Shown piece after piece: positions 1-10,926 of a stretch of DNA of 64,000 nt. Within the stretch, counting starts at the first letter, position 1. Every line of letters begins with the position of its first letter. Below the pieces are notes generated by a model that saw only the letters and a list, made by a program, of their open reading frames with translations, had not been told where the DNA came from and searched no databases. The stretch comes from Isoetes taiwanensis (Eukaryota; Streptophyta; Lycopodiopsida; Isoetales; Isoetaceae). The position numbers and the translations under genes are program-made. The DNA is taken from assembly GCA_021234155.1 (NCBI GenBank), contig JAJEKV010000034.1:2852001-2916000 (forward strand), written 5' to 3'.

Positions 1-1836
1 CTCCCACTACCTCATGACATTGTGCAAGATCCTGGTCCAATCTGACCAGGGTATGGCCTCCAAAACGCAAACCCTGTGGGTTGCTAGGTTATTGTAGGGT
101 TTACGTTATGGAGGTCGAGTTTTATTCAGTTGCACTTGAGACATGGTCGAGAAGCTGCAGTTGAAAACCAGAAGCAATAGAAACTGACGAAATGGGGTTT
201 GGATTTACCGAGGCAGGCTTTCCTACCAGTGCTCCTCCGGGAGGGCAAATGCCAATGCCTCCCTTCCCGGAACCCGATTTCCCTATCCGACCGTTGAATT
301 CTCCATTCAAGTAACTTGCCTGGAGCAGGCTCAAAAAAATTCAAGATCTGTCCGGGAGAACATATAAAACCGCAAAGTGTCCTGCAGTCGACGGTGTAGA
401 AAACCAAGTGTTTTGTCGTTCGGGCAGTACAAAGGCCCCGGAATGGAGATTTGACTTCGCCATGTCGTCCGAAACAGCGAAATTACCCTAGGGACCAAGT
501 TACACGGTCATTTTTTGCAGCAAAAGAAACACGAACCCTCTACATGGCAGTATTCTGCACCCTCCGCTAAGGCCAATTCACTACGAACGTGTTGGACATG
601 AGCTACTTTGGCCCGCGGAGTTGTGGAGGGTGGTCTTACGCCTACCTAAACTTGGTCTCGTGGTAATGTCGATGTTTCGAGTCCGTTGGCGAGTCGGATC
701 ACGCCCGGGTGGGAGAGTTGCCCGCGGGGGCCAAGGACCTTCTAGAGAGGACCTTTGGGGACGAACTTCTTCTCGGAAGGTTTTAGGGCTCCATCTTTCA
801 AGCGCCAATGCCCTCCCACTACCTCATGACATTGTGCAAGATCCTGGTCCAATCGACCTGTGGGTGTGGCCTCAAAACGCAAAACCCCGTGGGTTGCTAG
901 GTTATTGTAGGGTTTACGTTATGGAGGTCGAGTTTTATTGATTGCACTTAAGACATGGTCGAGAAGTGCAGTTCAAAACCGAAGCAATAGAAACCCGGCG
1001 AAATGGGGTTTGGATTTATCGAGGCAGGCTTTCCTACCAGTGCTCCTCCGGGAGGGCAAATGCCAATGCCTCCCTTCCCGGAACCCGGTTTCCCTATCCA
1101 ACCGTTGAATTCTCCATTCAAGTAACTTGCTTCGAAAGTAGGCTCAAAAAATTCAAGATCCGTCCAGAGATTATATAAAACCGCAAAGTGTCCTGCGGTC
1201 GGCGGTGTAGAAAACCAAGTGTTTTGTCGTCGGGCAAGCATACAAAGGCCCCGGAATGGAGATTTGACTTCGCCATGTCGTCCGAAACAGCAAAATTACC
1301 TTAGGGACCAAGTTACGTGATCATTTTTTGCAGCAAAAGAAACACGAACCCTCTACATGGCAATAATTCGCACCCTCCGCTAAGGGCAATTCACTATGAA
1401 CGTGTTGGACATGAGCTACTTTTGGCTTAGGGAGGCGAGGATAGTCTTTCGCCCCGAAACTTGGTCTCCAGGGTAATGTCGACGTTTCGAGTCCGTTGGC
1501 AGAGTCAGATCACAGTTCCGGGGTGGGAGAGTTGCCCATCCGTGGCCAGGGACCCTCCATAGAGGACCTTTGGGTCAAACTTCTTCTGGAAGGTTTTAGG
1601 GCTCCGTCTTCTGGCGTCAACGCCCTCCCACTACCTCATGACATTGTGCAAGATCCTGGTCCAATCGACCGGGGTATGAGCCTCAAAGCGTAAACCCCGC
1701 GGCGTTGCTAGGTTATTGTAGGGTTTACGTTATGGAGGTCGAGTTTTATTCAGTTGCACTTGAGACATGGTCGAGAAGCTGCAGTTGAAAACCAGAAGCA
1801 ATAGAAACTGTCGAAATGGGGTTTGGATTTACCGAG
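1..1836 (+). repeat. 812-bp direct tandem repeat, about 2.3 copies
   Basis: A landmark reading CTCCCACTACCTCATGACAT begins at 1, 813 and 1625, so the period is 812 bp in both intervals. The copies differ by scattered substitutions and small indels, which points to an old array. The third copy stops at about 1836, inside the stretch reading GGTTTGGATTTACCGAG. Each unit holds a conserved minus-strand reading frame (122-334 in copy 1, 948-1241 in copy 2). I do not recognise the family. It could be a satellite or the remains of tandem long terminal repeats, but no transposase, reverse transcriptase or clear termini are visible. Confidence 0.85.
948..1241 (-). other. Conserved short reading frame inside the 812-bp repeat
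   Basis: This 97-codon frame contains the stretch GGIGICPPGGALVGKPAS. The same stretch appears in copy 1 (122-334, minus) and in the inverted copy (2443-2814, plus). Keeping one frame open across three diverged copies on both strands hints at former coding. The peptide is rich in Gly and Pro and matches no domain I know. No splice sites, promoter or neighbouring gene support a function. Chance openness in a GC-moderate repeat is a real alternative. Confidence 0.25.
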
Positions 1837-2011
1837 CTCCCAGTGTCGCAATTAAAAGTCAAGAACACATTTCGTAGTAGCAAATATTTTTGGAATGATT
1901 CGGGATCGCCAATAGATCCAAAGTCTGTTATTTCAGTTGCCATGGCTCCGCATGCATGTTCGAAAAAAGTATACCAGGTCCCAAGTGCAACTGACAACAT
2001 TTTGGCTGGCA
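1837..2011. other. 175-bp foreign spacer between opposed repeat arrays
   Basis: The sequence between the direct and inverted 812-bp arrays matches neither. On the plus strand it is open throughout (part of frame 1816-2112) and reads with ordinary amino-acid composition, including the stretch SSKYFWNDSGSPIDPKSV. This could be a captured exon or the loop left by an inversion event. I do not recognise the peptide and see no terminal repeats or target duplication around it. Confidence 0.5.
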
Positions 2012-3236
2012 AACGTAAACCCTACAATAACCTGGCAAGGCACAGGGTTTGCGTTTTGGAGGCCATACCCTGGTCAGATTGGACCAGGATCTTGCACAAT
2101 GTCATGAGGTAGTGGGAGGGTGTTGAAGCCAGATGACAGAGCCCTAAAACCTTCCAGAAGAAGTTCGACCCAAAGGTCCTCTCTGGAGGGTCCCTGGCCA
2201 CGGACGGGCAACTCTCCCACCCCGAAACTATGATCCTCGAAACATCGACATTACCCTGGAGACCAAGACTCATGGGCAGAAGACCACCCCTGCTCCCGGA
2301 CGCGCCAAAATACCTCATGTCCAACACGTTCGTAGTGAATTGGCCTTAGCGAAGGGTGCGTAAATCGCCATGTAGAGGGTTCGTGTTTCTTTTGCTACAA
2401 AAAATGACCGCGTAACTTGGTCCCTAAGGTAATTTCACTGTTTTGGACAACATGGCGAAGTCAAATCTCCATTCCGGGGGCCTTTGTACTGCCCGAACGA
2501 CAAAACACTTGGTTTTCTACACCGTCGACTGTGGAGGACACTTTTGCGGGTTTTATATGTTCTCGGGGCCAGATCTTGAATTTTTGAGCCCTTTCGAAGC
2601 AAGTTACTTGAATGGAGAATTCAACGGTCGGATAGGGAAACCGGGTTTCGGGAAGGGAGGCATTGGCATTTGCCCTCCTGGAGGAGCACTGGTGGGAAAG
2701 CCTGCCTCGGTAAATCCAAACCCCATTTCGTCAGTTTCTATTGCTTCACGTTTTCAAGCTGCAGGCTTTCGACTATGTCTCAAGTGCAAATGTAATAAAA
2801 CTCGACCTCCATAACGTAAACCCTACAATAACCTAGCAACCCACGTGGTTTTGCGTTTTTGAGGCCATACCAGTCAGATTGGACCAGGATCTTGCACAAT
2901 GTCATGAGTAGTGGGAAGGCGTTGACGCTTTAAGATTTGAGCCCTAAAACCTTCGAGGAAGAAGTTCGTCCCAAAGGTCCTCTCTGGAAGGTCCTTGGCC
3001 ACCGGACGGGCAACTCTCCCACCCCGAATCGTGATCGACTCGCCAGCGGTTCGAAACATCAACATTACCACGGAGACCAAGTTTAGGTGGGCAGAAGACC
3101 ACCCCGCTCCCGGGCGCCAAAGTAGCTCATGTCCAACATGTTAAGTAGTGAATTGGACTTAGCGAAGGGTGCGTATCATCGCCATGTAGAGGGTTCGTGT
3201 TTCTTTTCTTTGCAAAAATGACCGCGTAACTTGTCC
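2012..3236 (-). repeat. Inverted copies of the 812-bp repeat, about 1.5 copies
   Basis: From 2012 the sequence is the reverse complement of the array at 1-1836. The landmark recurs inverted with its end at about 2118 and again at about 2918. The array stops at about 3236, roughly two thirds of the way through a unit. With the 175-bp spacer this makes an imperfect inverted repeat of about 3.2 kb, able in principle to give a long hairpin transcript. Confidence 0.85.
2443..2814 (+). other. Conserved repeat reading frame, inverted copy
   Basis: This is the longest version (123 codons) of the reading frame shared by the 812-bp repeats. It carries the same Gly/Pro-rich core (GGIGICPPGGALVGKPAS) as the minus-strand frames at 122-334 and 948-1241. 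The N-terminal part reads through a region where the other copies are interrupted. The product is not recognised and no signal peptide or membrane segment is evident. Confidence 0.25.
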
Positions 3237-3539
3237 CTCATGACTTCGGAAGCAAGGTTTTCCCGAGCAAGGTTTTTCCGAAGTTTGTGTTTAGGTTTAA
3301 GGTGTTAGGCGTGGTATTTTGCTTGATGGCTCCAACAATTACATCTCTAATTCTTAATGCAAATCGTCTAAGTGCAATAAGTTATCTTGTTTTCAAAGAA
3401 CCATTGGATTCTTAGTGCAAATCGTTAGAAAGAACCATTGGATAAGATAAATTAGATACAATTAAAACCATTGGATGACGTGGATAACTATTGGATCGTC
3501 TATAGCGAACCTTAGTACCAACTAGATATAGGCATGGTT
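3237..3539. other. AT-rich spacer, no gene seen
   Basis: This segment lies between the inverted 812-bp array and the tandem repeats that follow. It contains short internal duplications such as CCATTGGAT near 3400-3490. I find no reading frame of note, no terminal repeats and no RNA gene. Confidence 0.6.
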
Positions 3540-3990
3540 TAATGGTGTTCCACTAATGATATCAAAAATGGGGGATAATGTTAGGATATTTGCGTAGTCT
3601 TGCCATTTTATAATGCTTGGGGATTTGTTGCAATGGTCCTATTCACCATAAACAATTACATCTCAAATTCTTAATGGTCTAAATTATACCAAGATGTAGG
3701 AACGGTTTAATGGTGTTCCACTAACGATATCAAAATGGGGGAATAATGTTAGGATATTGCATGGTCTTGCCATTTTAATGCTTGGGGATTTGTTGCAATG
3801 GTCCTTTCCTCCATAAAGAAATACATCTCACAATTCTTAATGGTTTGTTATGCAAAAATGTAGGCGTGGTTTAATGGTCTTTCTCTAACAATATCCAAAA
3901 TGTTAGGATATTGTTAGGATTTTGCGTGGTCCTATGACATTAATGCTTAGGGATTTGTTGCAAAGGTCCTGCACCCCTCAAGGAATACAA
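3540..3990. repeat. Tandem repeat, about 165-bp unit, three diverged copies
   Basis: A unit containing TGTTAGGATATT, followed by TGCTTGGGGATTTGTTGCAA, starts near 3540, 3709 and 3871. Spacing is 162-169 bp. The third copy is the most diverged. The sequence is AT-rich and non-coding in all frames. Confidence 0.75.
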
Positions 3991-4054
3991 ATCAAATTCT
4001 TGATGGTTTTGTTATGCAAAAATAGGCGTTAAGTAATTGAAGTAACTTGTCTTA

Positions 4055-4625
4055 CATGGAATACTAGTATAAGGACATGTGATCGTGCACGTGCATCACA
4101 TGTAGCAAATCAAGTACTCTGTCCTACCACTATAAAGACCCGTGATATGGAAGGATAGGACATGTAGAGAATCAAGTATTCTTTCCTACTTCTATAAAGA
4201 CATGTGACAATAGAAGTATTACACATGTCGTAATTCATGTATTCTTTCCTACAATGCCTTAGCAAATAAAGTACTCTGTCCTACTACTATAAAGAATAGA
4301 ATTGTTTTACATGTGACATGGAAGCATACGACATGTAGAGAATCAAGTATTCTTTCCTACTTCTATAAAGACATGTGACAATAGAAGTATTACACATGTT
4401 GTAATTCATGTATTCTTTCCTACAATGCTTTAGTAAATAAAGTACTCTGTCCTACTACTATAAAGACATGTCAATGGAAGCATAGGACATGTAGAGAATC
4501 AAATATTCTTTCCTACATCTATAAAGACATGTGACAACAGAATTATTAGACATGTACAAATTCAAGTATTCTTTCCTACGGTGGATTGTATTATAAAATG
4601 ACATGTCACAATAGAGGAAACTACA
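4055..4625. repeat. Tandem repeat, about 170-bp unit built on TATTCTTTCCTAC
   Basis: GAGAATCAAGTATTCTTTCC occurs near 4159 and 4331, with a one-base variant near 4494, so the period is about 165-172 bp. Each unit carries an inner half-repeat with TATAAAGACATGTGACA and ACATGT palindromes, giving a shorter sub-period. It is AT-rich and non-coding. Its unit length is close to that of the array at 3540-3990 but the sequence differs. A satellite-like origin is possible. Confidence 0.8.
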
Positions 4626-4733
4626 AAACAACAGTGGATGTTTTAGTCCACTGAAAAAATAACACCATTATTGAACAAAACCATACCTCCACAAATCCAC
4701 ATGTAGGATTCTTTGAAAACAGGACATGTAGAC

Positions 4734-5411
4734 CTACCAAAACTGATGTTTTCCACAGTGGACCAAAAACCGGGGTGAGTGTGATAAATCAAGCCTGCTG
4801 CACATATTAAGCACATGGTTGCCTTGGGGTGTAGGCCATCTTATTCTATCTGCAGTGGTTCTACTCCATCCTTCCTGGGACACTTCCTTATCATCAATCA
4901 TCTCAACCCATACGGGATCCCCTTCCATGCTAGCGATAGCTGCTTGTTTGGTAGCAATGCGCCCGTTGAAATCTCCTAACAAAAGAACATCACCAACTTG
5001 CAGCAATGAAAGCACATCCTGTTCTAAGCTAGAAAAGGGGTCATCCCGATCCAGGTGGTCTGAATTATAAACTGGTGATTCCCTTGGCGGAAAATAACAT
5101 CCTGCCACAAAAATCTTACCTTTCTGACCATGTAACTCCACCCAGATATGCTGCATTGATCCTCTTTCATTCACTATTTTCACCAGGTGTTTCATGCCTG
5201 ATCTTACATAGCAGGCAATCCCGCCATGTCCTTTTAGGCGCCAGCCTTTATTGTACCAAACAGAGTGCAACAGTGTAAACCCATGTATGTTTGGTAAGCA
5301 TTTTTCTTCATTTTCACAAGTTTCTAAGAAGAACAAAACATCTACATTTAAAAATAGATCATCTACTACATCTATTTTATACTGACTAATAGAATTTATG
5401 TTCCAGCACAT
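4734..5411 (-). pseudogene. LINE A endonuclease domain (ORF2 N-terminus), broken
   Basis: This frame encodes an exonuclease/endonuclease/phosphatase-type domain, which in LINEs nicks target DNA before reverse transcription. Visible landmarks are WNINS at the start, FLETCE with the catalytic Glu around residue 35, GGIACY around residue 65, and GDFNGRI around residue 145. After LNMCS the frame slips and the expected SDH(S/V)P motif is lost. Relatives in this window continue from here into a reverse transcriptase, which is missing. The neighbouring ORF1 at 5433-6260 belongs to the same element. Confidence 0.85.
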
Positions 5412-6359
5412 TGTCCTAGTGGTCTCAAATACCTATGCATTATCTAGATTTTCCACCACGACCTTCCCTCGTCGCCAGTACGCTTTTTTTCCTTCTTGCC
5501 TTGCTTCCTTGAGGATCTGCACCTGTTCCTTGTACTCCTGAAGTTGGTTTTTAGTAAGATCGTCATTGATCCAGATCTTTTGTTTGCCAATCCGAAATGC
5601 ATCTGTAATGCCCGAATCTATCACCGCCAGTTCATTTTCACAAAATGCCTAAACAATATCTTTGGTCCTTTCTCTGGCCTGTTCCGGTATGCCGATCAAA
5701 CGGATGTTCAATGCCTTTTCTTTCCTTTCTTGCTCTTCTATAAAAGCTGATAACTGTTTTTGGATTCCAAAGATCTCCTTTTCTTCCTGCTCTTCTGCAT
5801 CATCCTCACAGTCACTATCATCGCTCAAAACCTCCTGCTTGAAAGTTTCAAGTTCTGCTTTAATTCCCCGCTTAAACTGCTCCAATTCCATCATCATATT
5901 GTGTTGACATTTCTCCACTTCTGATTGCACATGAGCTAGCAAGAAAGATTTCAAATCACTCACCATGTTTTGGACAGAAGCCTCCATCGATGTCTTCATA
6001 GACAGAGTTGAGAACTCCATAGCTGCCCTCATCTGTCCTACGGCATCTAGCAGATCTTGTTTGGTTACTGTACCATCTGAGGCCGGGTCTGTTTTCTCTG
6101 AAGCCTCTGATTTTGTGGTAGAAAGACCCAGATTCCCTGTTTTCTTAACACTTCCAGCTTCCCACGATTCGGCACTGAAGTGCGAAGGCGACCCGGCATC
6201 CTCGGTTCCCTCTTTTTTGTTTACGCCGGTCCATCTGCAGATCGCTTCTTTTTGCCATCGTCCCCACGCGCTAATGTAGCAGCAACCGTGGTCAACCCAT
6301 CAGTAGCAGATCGAAAGCGGTTTGATAGAGCCCTCAGCGCCAAAACGAAGCCCTAATCC

Positions 6360-6361
<2 letters not shown>
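4735..6361 (-). mobile_element. LINE A: 5' end kept, 3' part missing
   Basis: Read on the minus strand, this begins with a leader of about 100 bp, then a broken ORF1 (about 6260 to 5433), then the endonuclease part of ORF2 (5411 to 4734). The reverse transcriptase, C-terminal knuckle and 3' end are absent. LINEs are normally shortened at the 5' end, so this copy must have lost its 3' part after insertion. Its 5' end (GGGGATTAGGGCTTCG on the minus strand) abuts the (AG)n tail of LINE B. Confidence 0.85.
5433..6260 (-). pseudogene. LINE A ORF1, L1-type, internally deleted
   Basis: Two frames (5649-6032 and 5433-5624) make up a broken L1-type ORF1 protein. The first has a long heptad-like charged region (coiled coil), then an acidic patch and the RRM-like entry ALNIRLIGIPE. 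A stop separates it from the second, which has DAFRIGK followed at once by QKIWINDDLTK. Relatives have about 35 residues between those motifs (RHILVKF and after), so this copy has an internal deletion. The likely original start is an ATG near 6255 reading MAK. ORF1 proteins of this type bind their own RNA. Confidence 0.75.

Positions 6362-6362
<1 letters not shown>

Positions 6363-6449
<87 letters not shown>
6363..6449. repeat. (AG)n microsatellite at the LINE A / LINE B junction
   Basis: Nearly perfect AG dinucleotide array of about 87 bp, followed by GAAGAAGAAGTGAAG. It sits between the 5' end of LINE A and the 3' hairpin of LINE B, that is, in the position of LINE B's 3' tail (TC on the sense strand). 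Confidence 0.95.
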
Positions 6450-6452
<3 letters not shown>

Positions 6453-6475
6453 AGAAGAAGTGAAGAAGAAGTAAG

Positions 6476-6509
6476 TGTCTTTGGGAGGCCTCAAAGGCCT
6501 AAAAAGACA
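6476..6509 (-). other. LINE B terminal two-tier hairpin
   Basis: Outer stem TGTCTTT/AAAGACA (7 bp) encloses inner stem AGGCCT/AGGCCT around CAA. It lies directly before the 3' tail of the element, where target-primed reverse transcription begins. It is homologous in position, but not in stem sequence, to hairpins at 10279, 14654, 15407, 30896, 31145, 38960 and 62273. Confidence 0.8.
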
Positions 6510-6609
6510 ACCAAACTTTTACACATCATCATAAAAGAGTAGATGAGTTTGGAATCCTCATCTAACTCGTCACTCTCACTCAACATATTATCATCCTCTA
6601 TAATGTTAT

Positions 6610-7248
6610 TCAATCTCTTGGACAATTCTCTCTACATCTCATCAATTCTAATATATATGCCCCAATCTTATCTCCTCCCAAGGTAAAGAAGGTACAAAGA
6701 TCTTGGGTATTAATCCCATGTTGTGCTCTTAATGCATGATAAGCACTACAATGAAGCAATGCATGTTCTTCATCTTCTATTTGTTCTCCCCATAAAATCT
6801 TACAATATCTCTCCATCCTAGGGATAACATGTCCCCATCTACCAGTTTCCACTCCCAAATGATGCGAGCTAAGGCGTATTCGTCCTATTGCATGCCTTTT
6901 CTTTATAGAGATATTCTCATGTAGGTACTTGGCTATTCCCAAACTAGGATTCATGTTTTGCCTGTATAGAATCATTTTTGTTTTAGGTTGAGACCACATC
7001 TTCTTGTATACCTTACCAAAAACCCATTGTCTCAAGTTATTGCCTACCAGAAGTGCCTCCTGCCAGTCAATATCCCACTTCCTTAGCCATCTTACAACAT
7101 CTTGAAACCATCCTTTATCCTTGCTAACCAAAAGGGCCTTGTGAGGGAGTCTTGTGCTGTCCATGGTATCCACGTTTTTCAGGTATCTAATGCATCTGAC
7201 TAATGCTTCTCCTTCTAAAGGCATAAGCCCACATTCAGTTAACATCAT
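6610..7248 (-). pseudogene. LINE B ORF2 C-terminal domain
   Basis: This 212-codon piece holds the region after the polymerase: LEGEALVRCIRYL near the start, the WLRKWDIDWQEALL block, RLSSHHLGVETGRWG, and then a Cys/His knuckle. The knuckle reads CKILWGEQIEDEEHALLHC. Compared with the relatives (CKVCGGDEVEDESHALLRC) the second Cys is lost, so the metal site is broken. The frame ends with an acidic tail near the element's 3' hairpin. Confidence 0.85.
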
Positions 7249-7299
7249 TTGATATGGAGTTCGAGCTTTTACCCCTATCTCAAGGCGTATGTATGAATT

Positions 7300-8640
7300 T
7301 CTTTAGAATTTGCTCTAAATCATCCCATAATCCCCGTGAGAGGCTAGGCCCCATATCTCCTTTGCCATATAATGCTACACACTGTACTAGTGACACAAAA
7401 GTTTACGCTTAAGTGACCAAGACCATAAATGTGCTTTCGGCATAGGCTCGCATAGCATAAAGAGCCTTATAACTTCCATCGATTCTGCTGTATGCACATG
7501 TTCCATCTATGGTTCTGTGGAAAATCAACCCCAAGTATTTATAGGAATCAGGGTATTCACCGAGCTCCCTTATATTGAAATAATTCGTTTTAAGTGCCCC
7601 TCTTGTCATGATATTTGTCTTATCCAAGTTCACTTGCATTCCAGTGGTATCCGCGAGGCGGGCCAGCCCATCTAAATGTTTACGCATGTGTTGCGGTGAT
7701 CGGCAAAAATAACTACGTCATCGGCATACATTAGTATCGTACCACATAGCCATAAATATCGTCCCCTCCGGGCAATTGTCATGTAACCAGCCCTCAAGAC
7801 TGTCAATGAACAATCCAAGCAGAGTGGGAGACATTGGGCAGCCCTGCTTGACCCCCATATTGCTATCAATATATTTCGGGTTTTTCTGAGAGAGAGGGAA
7901 AGGAAAGGCTGTATCAATACCTTTTCATATAATACTTGCACTTTGCTGCGTAATTGTTCGGCACCTCTAATTTCTCCAATCTCTCCCACAATTTAGGTCT
8001 AGGCACTCTATCAAAGGCCTTTCTAAAATCCACAAAGGCTACATATGCGGGCTTCTTAGTCCCCTTAAGCTGTGTCAAATATTGATTTGAGCACTAATAA
8101 ATGATCCATCGTAGATCTTCCAAAGACGAAACCCTTTGTGTTTCCGATCTTTTGTGATTGCTCTCCGCCCACATACTAATTCTCTTCTCCAAAATAGATG
8201 CCAGCAACAACCGTTAACAAGCCACTTACCGAATTATTATTGTTACGTAATTATTAATTTCCCCATTTGCACCACCTTTATGCTTTGGTACCACCCGATT
8301 AATCTCGCCATTGTTGAGGCATTCCTTGTGACCTTTGCTTTCGTTAACGGATCTGAAATAATAGGATGGATTTTGGGCCCGCCCATTTGATATGTTCAGC
8401 GCAAAGACCTTGAAGATCCTTATTTTTACCTGGTTTGCCAAGCGTGATATGCCATCCGCTACTTCTTACGGTGAAATCAATAAGTTTGATCGTTATAGTG
8501 GATAGAATCGAATTCCCTTCTGAATCATGATAGAGATTATATACATGTTTCCAAAGCACATCCGACGCAAAGGGAATTCTGTTTTTTCTTCTCTTAGCGG
8601 TGTGTTCCAAAACTTTTGGGTTCCAATAGGTAGGCTGTTG
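7300..8640 (-). pseudogene. LINE B reverse transcriptase, fragmented
   Basis: Frames 7409-7687, 7672-7989 and 8344-8610 carry pieces of one reverse transcriptase. YADDVVIFADH (the catalytic YxDD box) is in the second, MQVNLDKTNIMT and YKYLGLIFH are in the first, and a degraded thumb/finger part is in the third. Motif B (QGCPLSPTLFG in relatives) is visible only across frame changes near 7810-7860. At least four frameshifts separate the parts, so no active enzyme is possible. Confidence 0.8.
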
Positions 8641-8817
8641 CCACGGAGACTCTGTTTATGATAAGTAAACCGCCTTTTCTTTTCTTAGGAATTATCTTTC
8701 TATATTCTTTTCTATAATATTCTTTTACCATGCCATGGCTATTTCTCCATTGAGCTTTTGCTTCCTTACAAGCTTGGTCGGTACCATGCATTACACGGTA
8801 GCCCTTTCCGAGCACGC

Positions 8818-9660
8818 TTAGAGGTAAAAACCTCTTTTTGGTACATTCGAAAGCAGATCACATAATTGCTTGCTAGCCATTGACAAGTCTGCATCCCACT
8901 TAATGGATTCCAGATCTTGCTCCAGCTTAGCCCTGTAGCAATCTTTCAAACCAGGTCTAAGACAATATCCTTGCTGTATTATTTCCTTTATCTGACAATC
9001 TGGTGTATTGATATCCATTGTGAGCTTCAGCGGGCGTTGATCTCGATTCTATTTGTTCCTCCATAACCTGAATTTACGTGATATGATGTAATGTTTGATC
9101 TCGCCATTATAATATAGTCAACAATGCTCCTGGATCTACACGTAGTCCTCTCCGTCCCAGGGAATCTATCCAATCCATTACATATCATCATGTTAGCACT
9201 ACAGCAAAGGGTCAAAAGGAACCGACCAGTTCTGGTAATGGTGTGATCCTGTGATTGTCTATTCCACCCATTAGATATCAGTTCATCCTTGTCCATATAC
9301 TCTAACGAGGCCGGGTCATGTATGTACGTATAGATTGCTGCTTGTCTATCACCATCCCGCCATTAAAGTCTCGGCTAAAATTACTTCCCCTTTCTTTTTG
9401 AAAATACATTATGTCTGTTCAATTCCAAAAAAGGATCATCTGTGAGGCATCTGTTTCCTTGTATACTTTTTTGATGTCTTGGAGCAAAGTAACAAATGGC
9501 TAAATAGTATACGTTTTGTAAACCGTTTATCTTCAACCACATATATTGCCCATTTTTATCTGTTTAATACATCACCCGGTTAACGTGTATCTTTGTCTTA
9601 CATAACATGCCAGCCCACCGTTTAGTTTATCTGTTGTTCCAAATGTTACTTCTTCTTCTT
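8818..9660 (-). pseudogene. LINE B endonuclease, fragmented
   Basis: Frame 9027-9296 reads MMICNGLDRFPG and SIVDYIIMARSN, which match the middle of the endonuclease in LINEs C and E. Frame 8818-9018 matches the linker that follows it. The N-terminal catalytic part (about 9340-9660) is recognisable only in short scraps. The element's ORF1 lies just beyond. Confidence 0.7.
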
Positions 9661-9779
9661 GTACAAATTAACTCAAATCCACCGTATCATAGGTAGCGAT
9701 ATAACTCATGTTCTTTGGTCTCCATAAAGCATATCATATCCACATCTCGTCAATATATCACGCATCGTGACTACTTTTT

Positions 9780-10201
9780 CCATTGTCAATCTATTAATGT
9801 TCCATATGATTATCGCGAAGACCTCCGCATTTCCCTATTCGGTGATTACTACTTTCCCCTTTGCCCATTTAACTGTTTGATTCTTCGCTTTGCTTCTTTG
9901 AATTTCTGAATTTCTGTTTTTCTCATGCATCTGTTCCTTTGTCAAGTCCTCATTAACCCATATGAACTTCCCTTCGGATTATGCTTATTTTTTGAACTTG
10001 GAATCTTGTATCACGATTTGCAAACTTTATGAGAATATGGCGAGTACCCATCTCTTTCACGCCAATCCCGAATGCATCTACTATCTCTCTGTTTTTAGGC
10101 ACTAACATGTCATTGGTAAGAAAAATTCTCTACTAACTCTTTGGTATTTTCTTTCTCCTGTTCCGGCAATCCAACAATACGAAGATTCAAGCTCTGCTTC
10201 C

Positions 10202-10202
<1 letters not shown>
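9780..10202 (-). pseudogene. LINE B ORF1 C-terminal half, decayed
   Basis: On the minus strand the sequence just inside 10202 reads KQSLNLRIVGLPEQ, the RRM-like entry of the ORF1 protein. Traces of the later FIWVN and DLTKEQ blocks follow in shifting frames near 9930-9980. The N-terminal coiled coil is absent because the element is 5'-truncated here. Confidence 0.6.

Positions 10203-10272
<70 letters not shown>
10203..10272. repeat. (AG)n microsatellite at the LINE B / LINE C junction
   Basis: AG array of about 70 bp between the truncated 5' end of LINE B and the 3' hairpin of LINE C. Confidence 0.95.
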
Positions 10273-10278
<6 letters not shown>

Positions 10279-10279
<1 letters not shown>

Positions 10280-10311
10280 GTCTATGGGAGGCCTAAAAGA
10301 CCTATTAGACA
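10279..10311 (-). other. LINE C terminal two-tier hairpin
   Basis: Outer stem TGTCTA/TAGACA (6 bp). In the sense strand the inner stem is AGGTCT/AGGCCT, with one G-U wobble that would be an A-C mismatch on the other strand. It lies just before the element's 3' tail. Confidence 0.8.
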
Positions 10312-10319
10312 ATCCTCTT

Positions 10320-10920
10320 TTAAACATCTTCATAAAATAGTAGATGAGTTTCCGAGTCCTCATCTAGCTCATCACTCTCACTCCAAATAGCTGAGTTATC
10401 AATATTAACAACAGTTTGAGATTCCAAACAAGCATCTCTATGATGTAGAAGTTCTATCACATAACTTCCTAACATATCCCCCTCCAGTGTGAAAAGAGTT
10501 GGGAGATCTGCATGATTAATCCCATATTTACCTCTTAACGCAGCATAGGCTATACATCGAAGTAATACGTGGTCCTCATCTTCAACCTGGCTTGTGCTAC
10601 ATAGCTTACAGTATCTTTGGTCCCTCGGTAGAATATGCCCCCCCACCTCTATACCCAAGTGATGTGAACTGAGACGAATCCTGCAAATATTGTGCCTCTT
10701 TTGTATAGATGTTTTCCTGTAAATGCATAGCTGGTAACAAGTTCGGGTTTATATCCTGTTTGTATAGAATCATCTTTGTCTTAGGCTGCGACCATAGTCT
10801 TCTTTGCACCTTATCAGAAATCCATTGTCTTAGGTCCGAAACCAAAACTACCTCTTCCCATTGTATATCCCACTTTCTAAGCCAATTCGTCACAAGCTTT
10901 ATATACCAGGCGAGAGTCAT
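10320..10920 (-). pseudogene. LINE C ORF2 C-terminal domain, two frames
   Basis: Frames 10606-10920 and 10320-10658 together give the C-terminal part of ORF2. The first begins after a stop and a frame change at about 10925 and holds WLRKWDIQWEEVVLV and the KTKMILYKQ block. A frameshift inside the RLSSHHLGVEVG region leads to the second. That one has an intact Cys/His knuckle (CKLCSTSQVEDEDHVLLRC) and an acidic C-terminus just before the terminal hairpin. Confidence 0.85.
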
Positions 10921-10926
10921 CCAATG

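Larger units (their letters stand above)
6465..10202 (-). mobile_element. LINE B: near-complete but heavily decayed
   Basis: Read on the minus strand, this starts inside ORF1 at 10202, runs through the endonuclease (about 9660-8820) and reverse transcriptase (about 8640-7300) to the C-terminal domain (7248-6610), and ends in a hairpin (6476-6509) and an (AG)n tail. Many frameshifts break every domain. The 5' end is truncated within ORF1 just before SLNLRIVGLPE and borders another (AG)n array. Confidence 0.88.

Noticed and set aside
4055-4625. CRISPR-like array
   Set aside because: The repeats are long, degenerate and contiguous, with no unique spacers, and the context is a plant nuclear genome.
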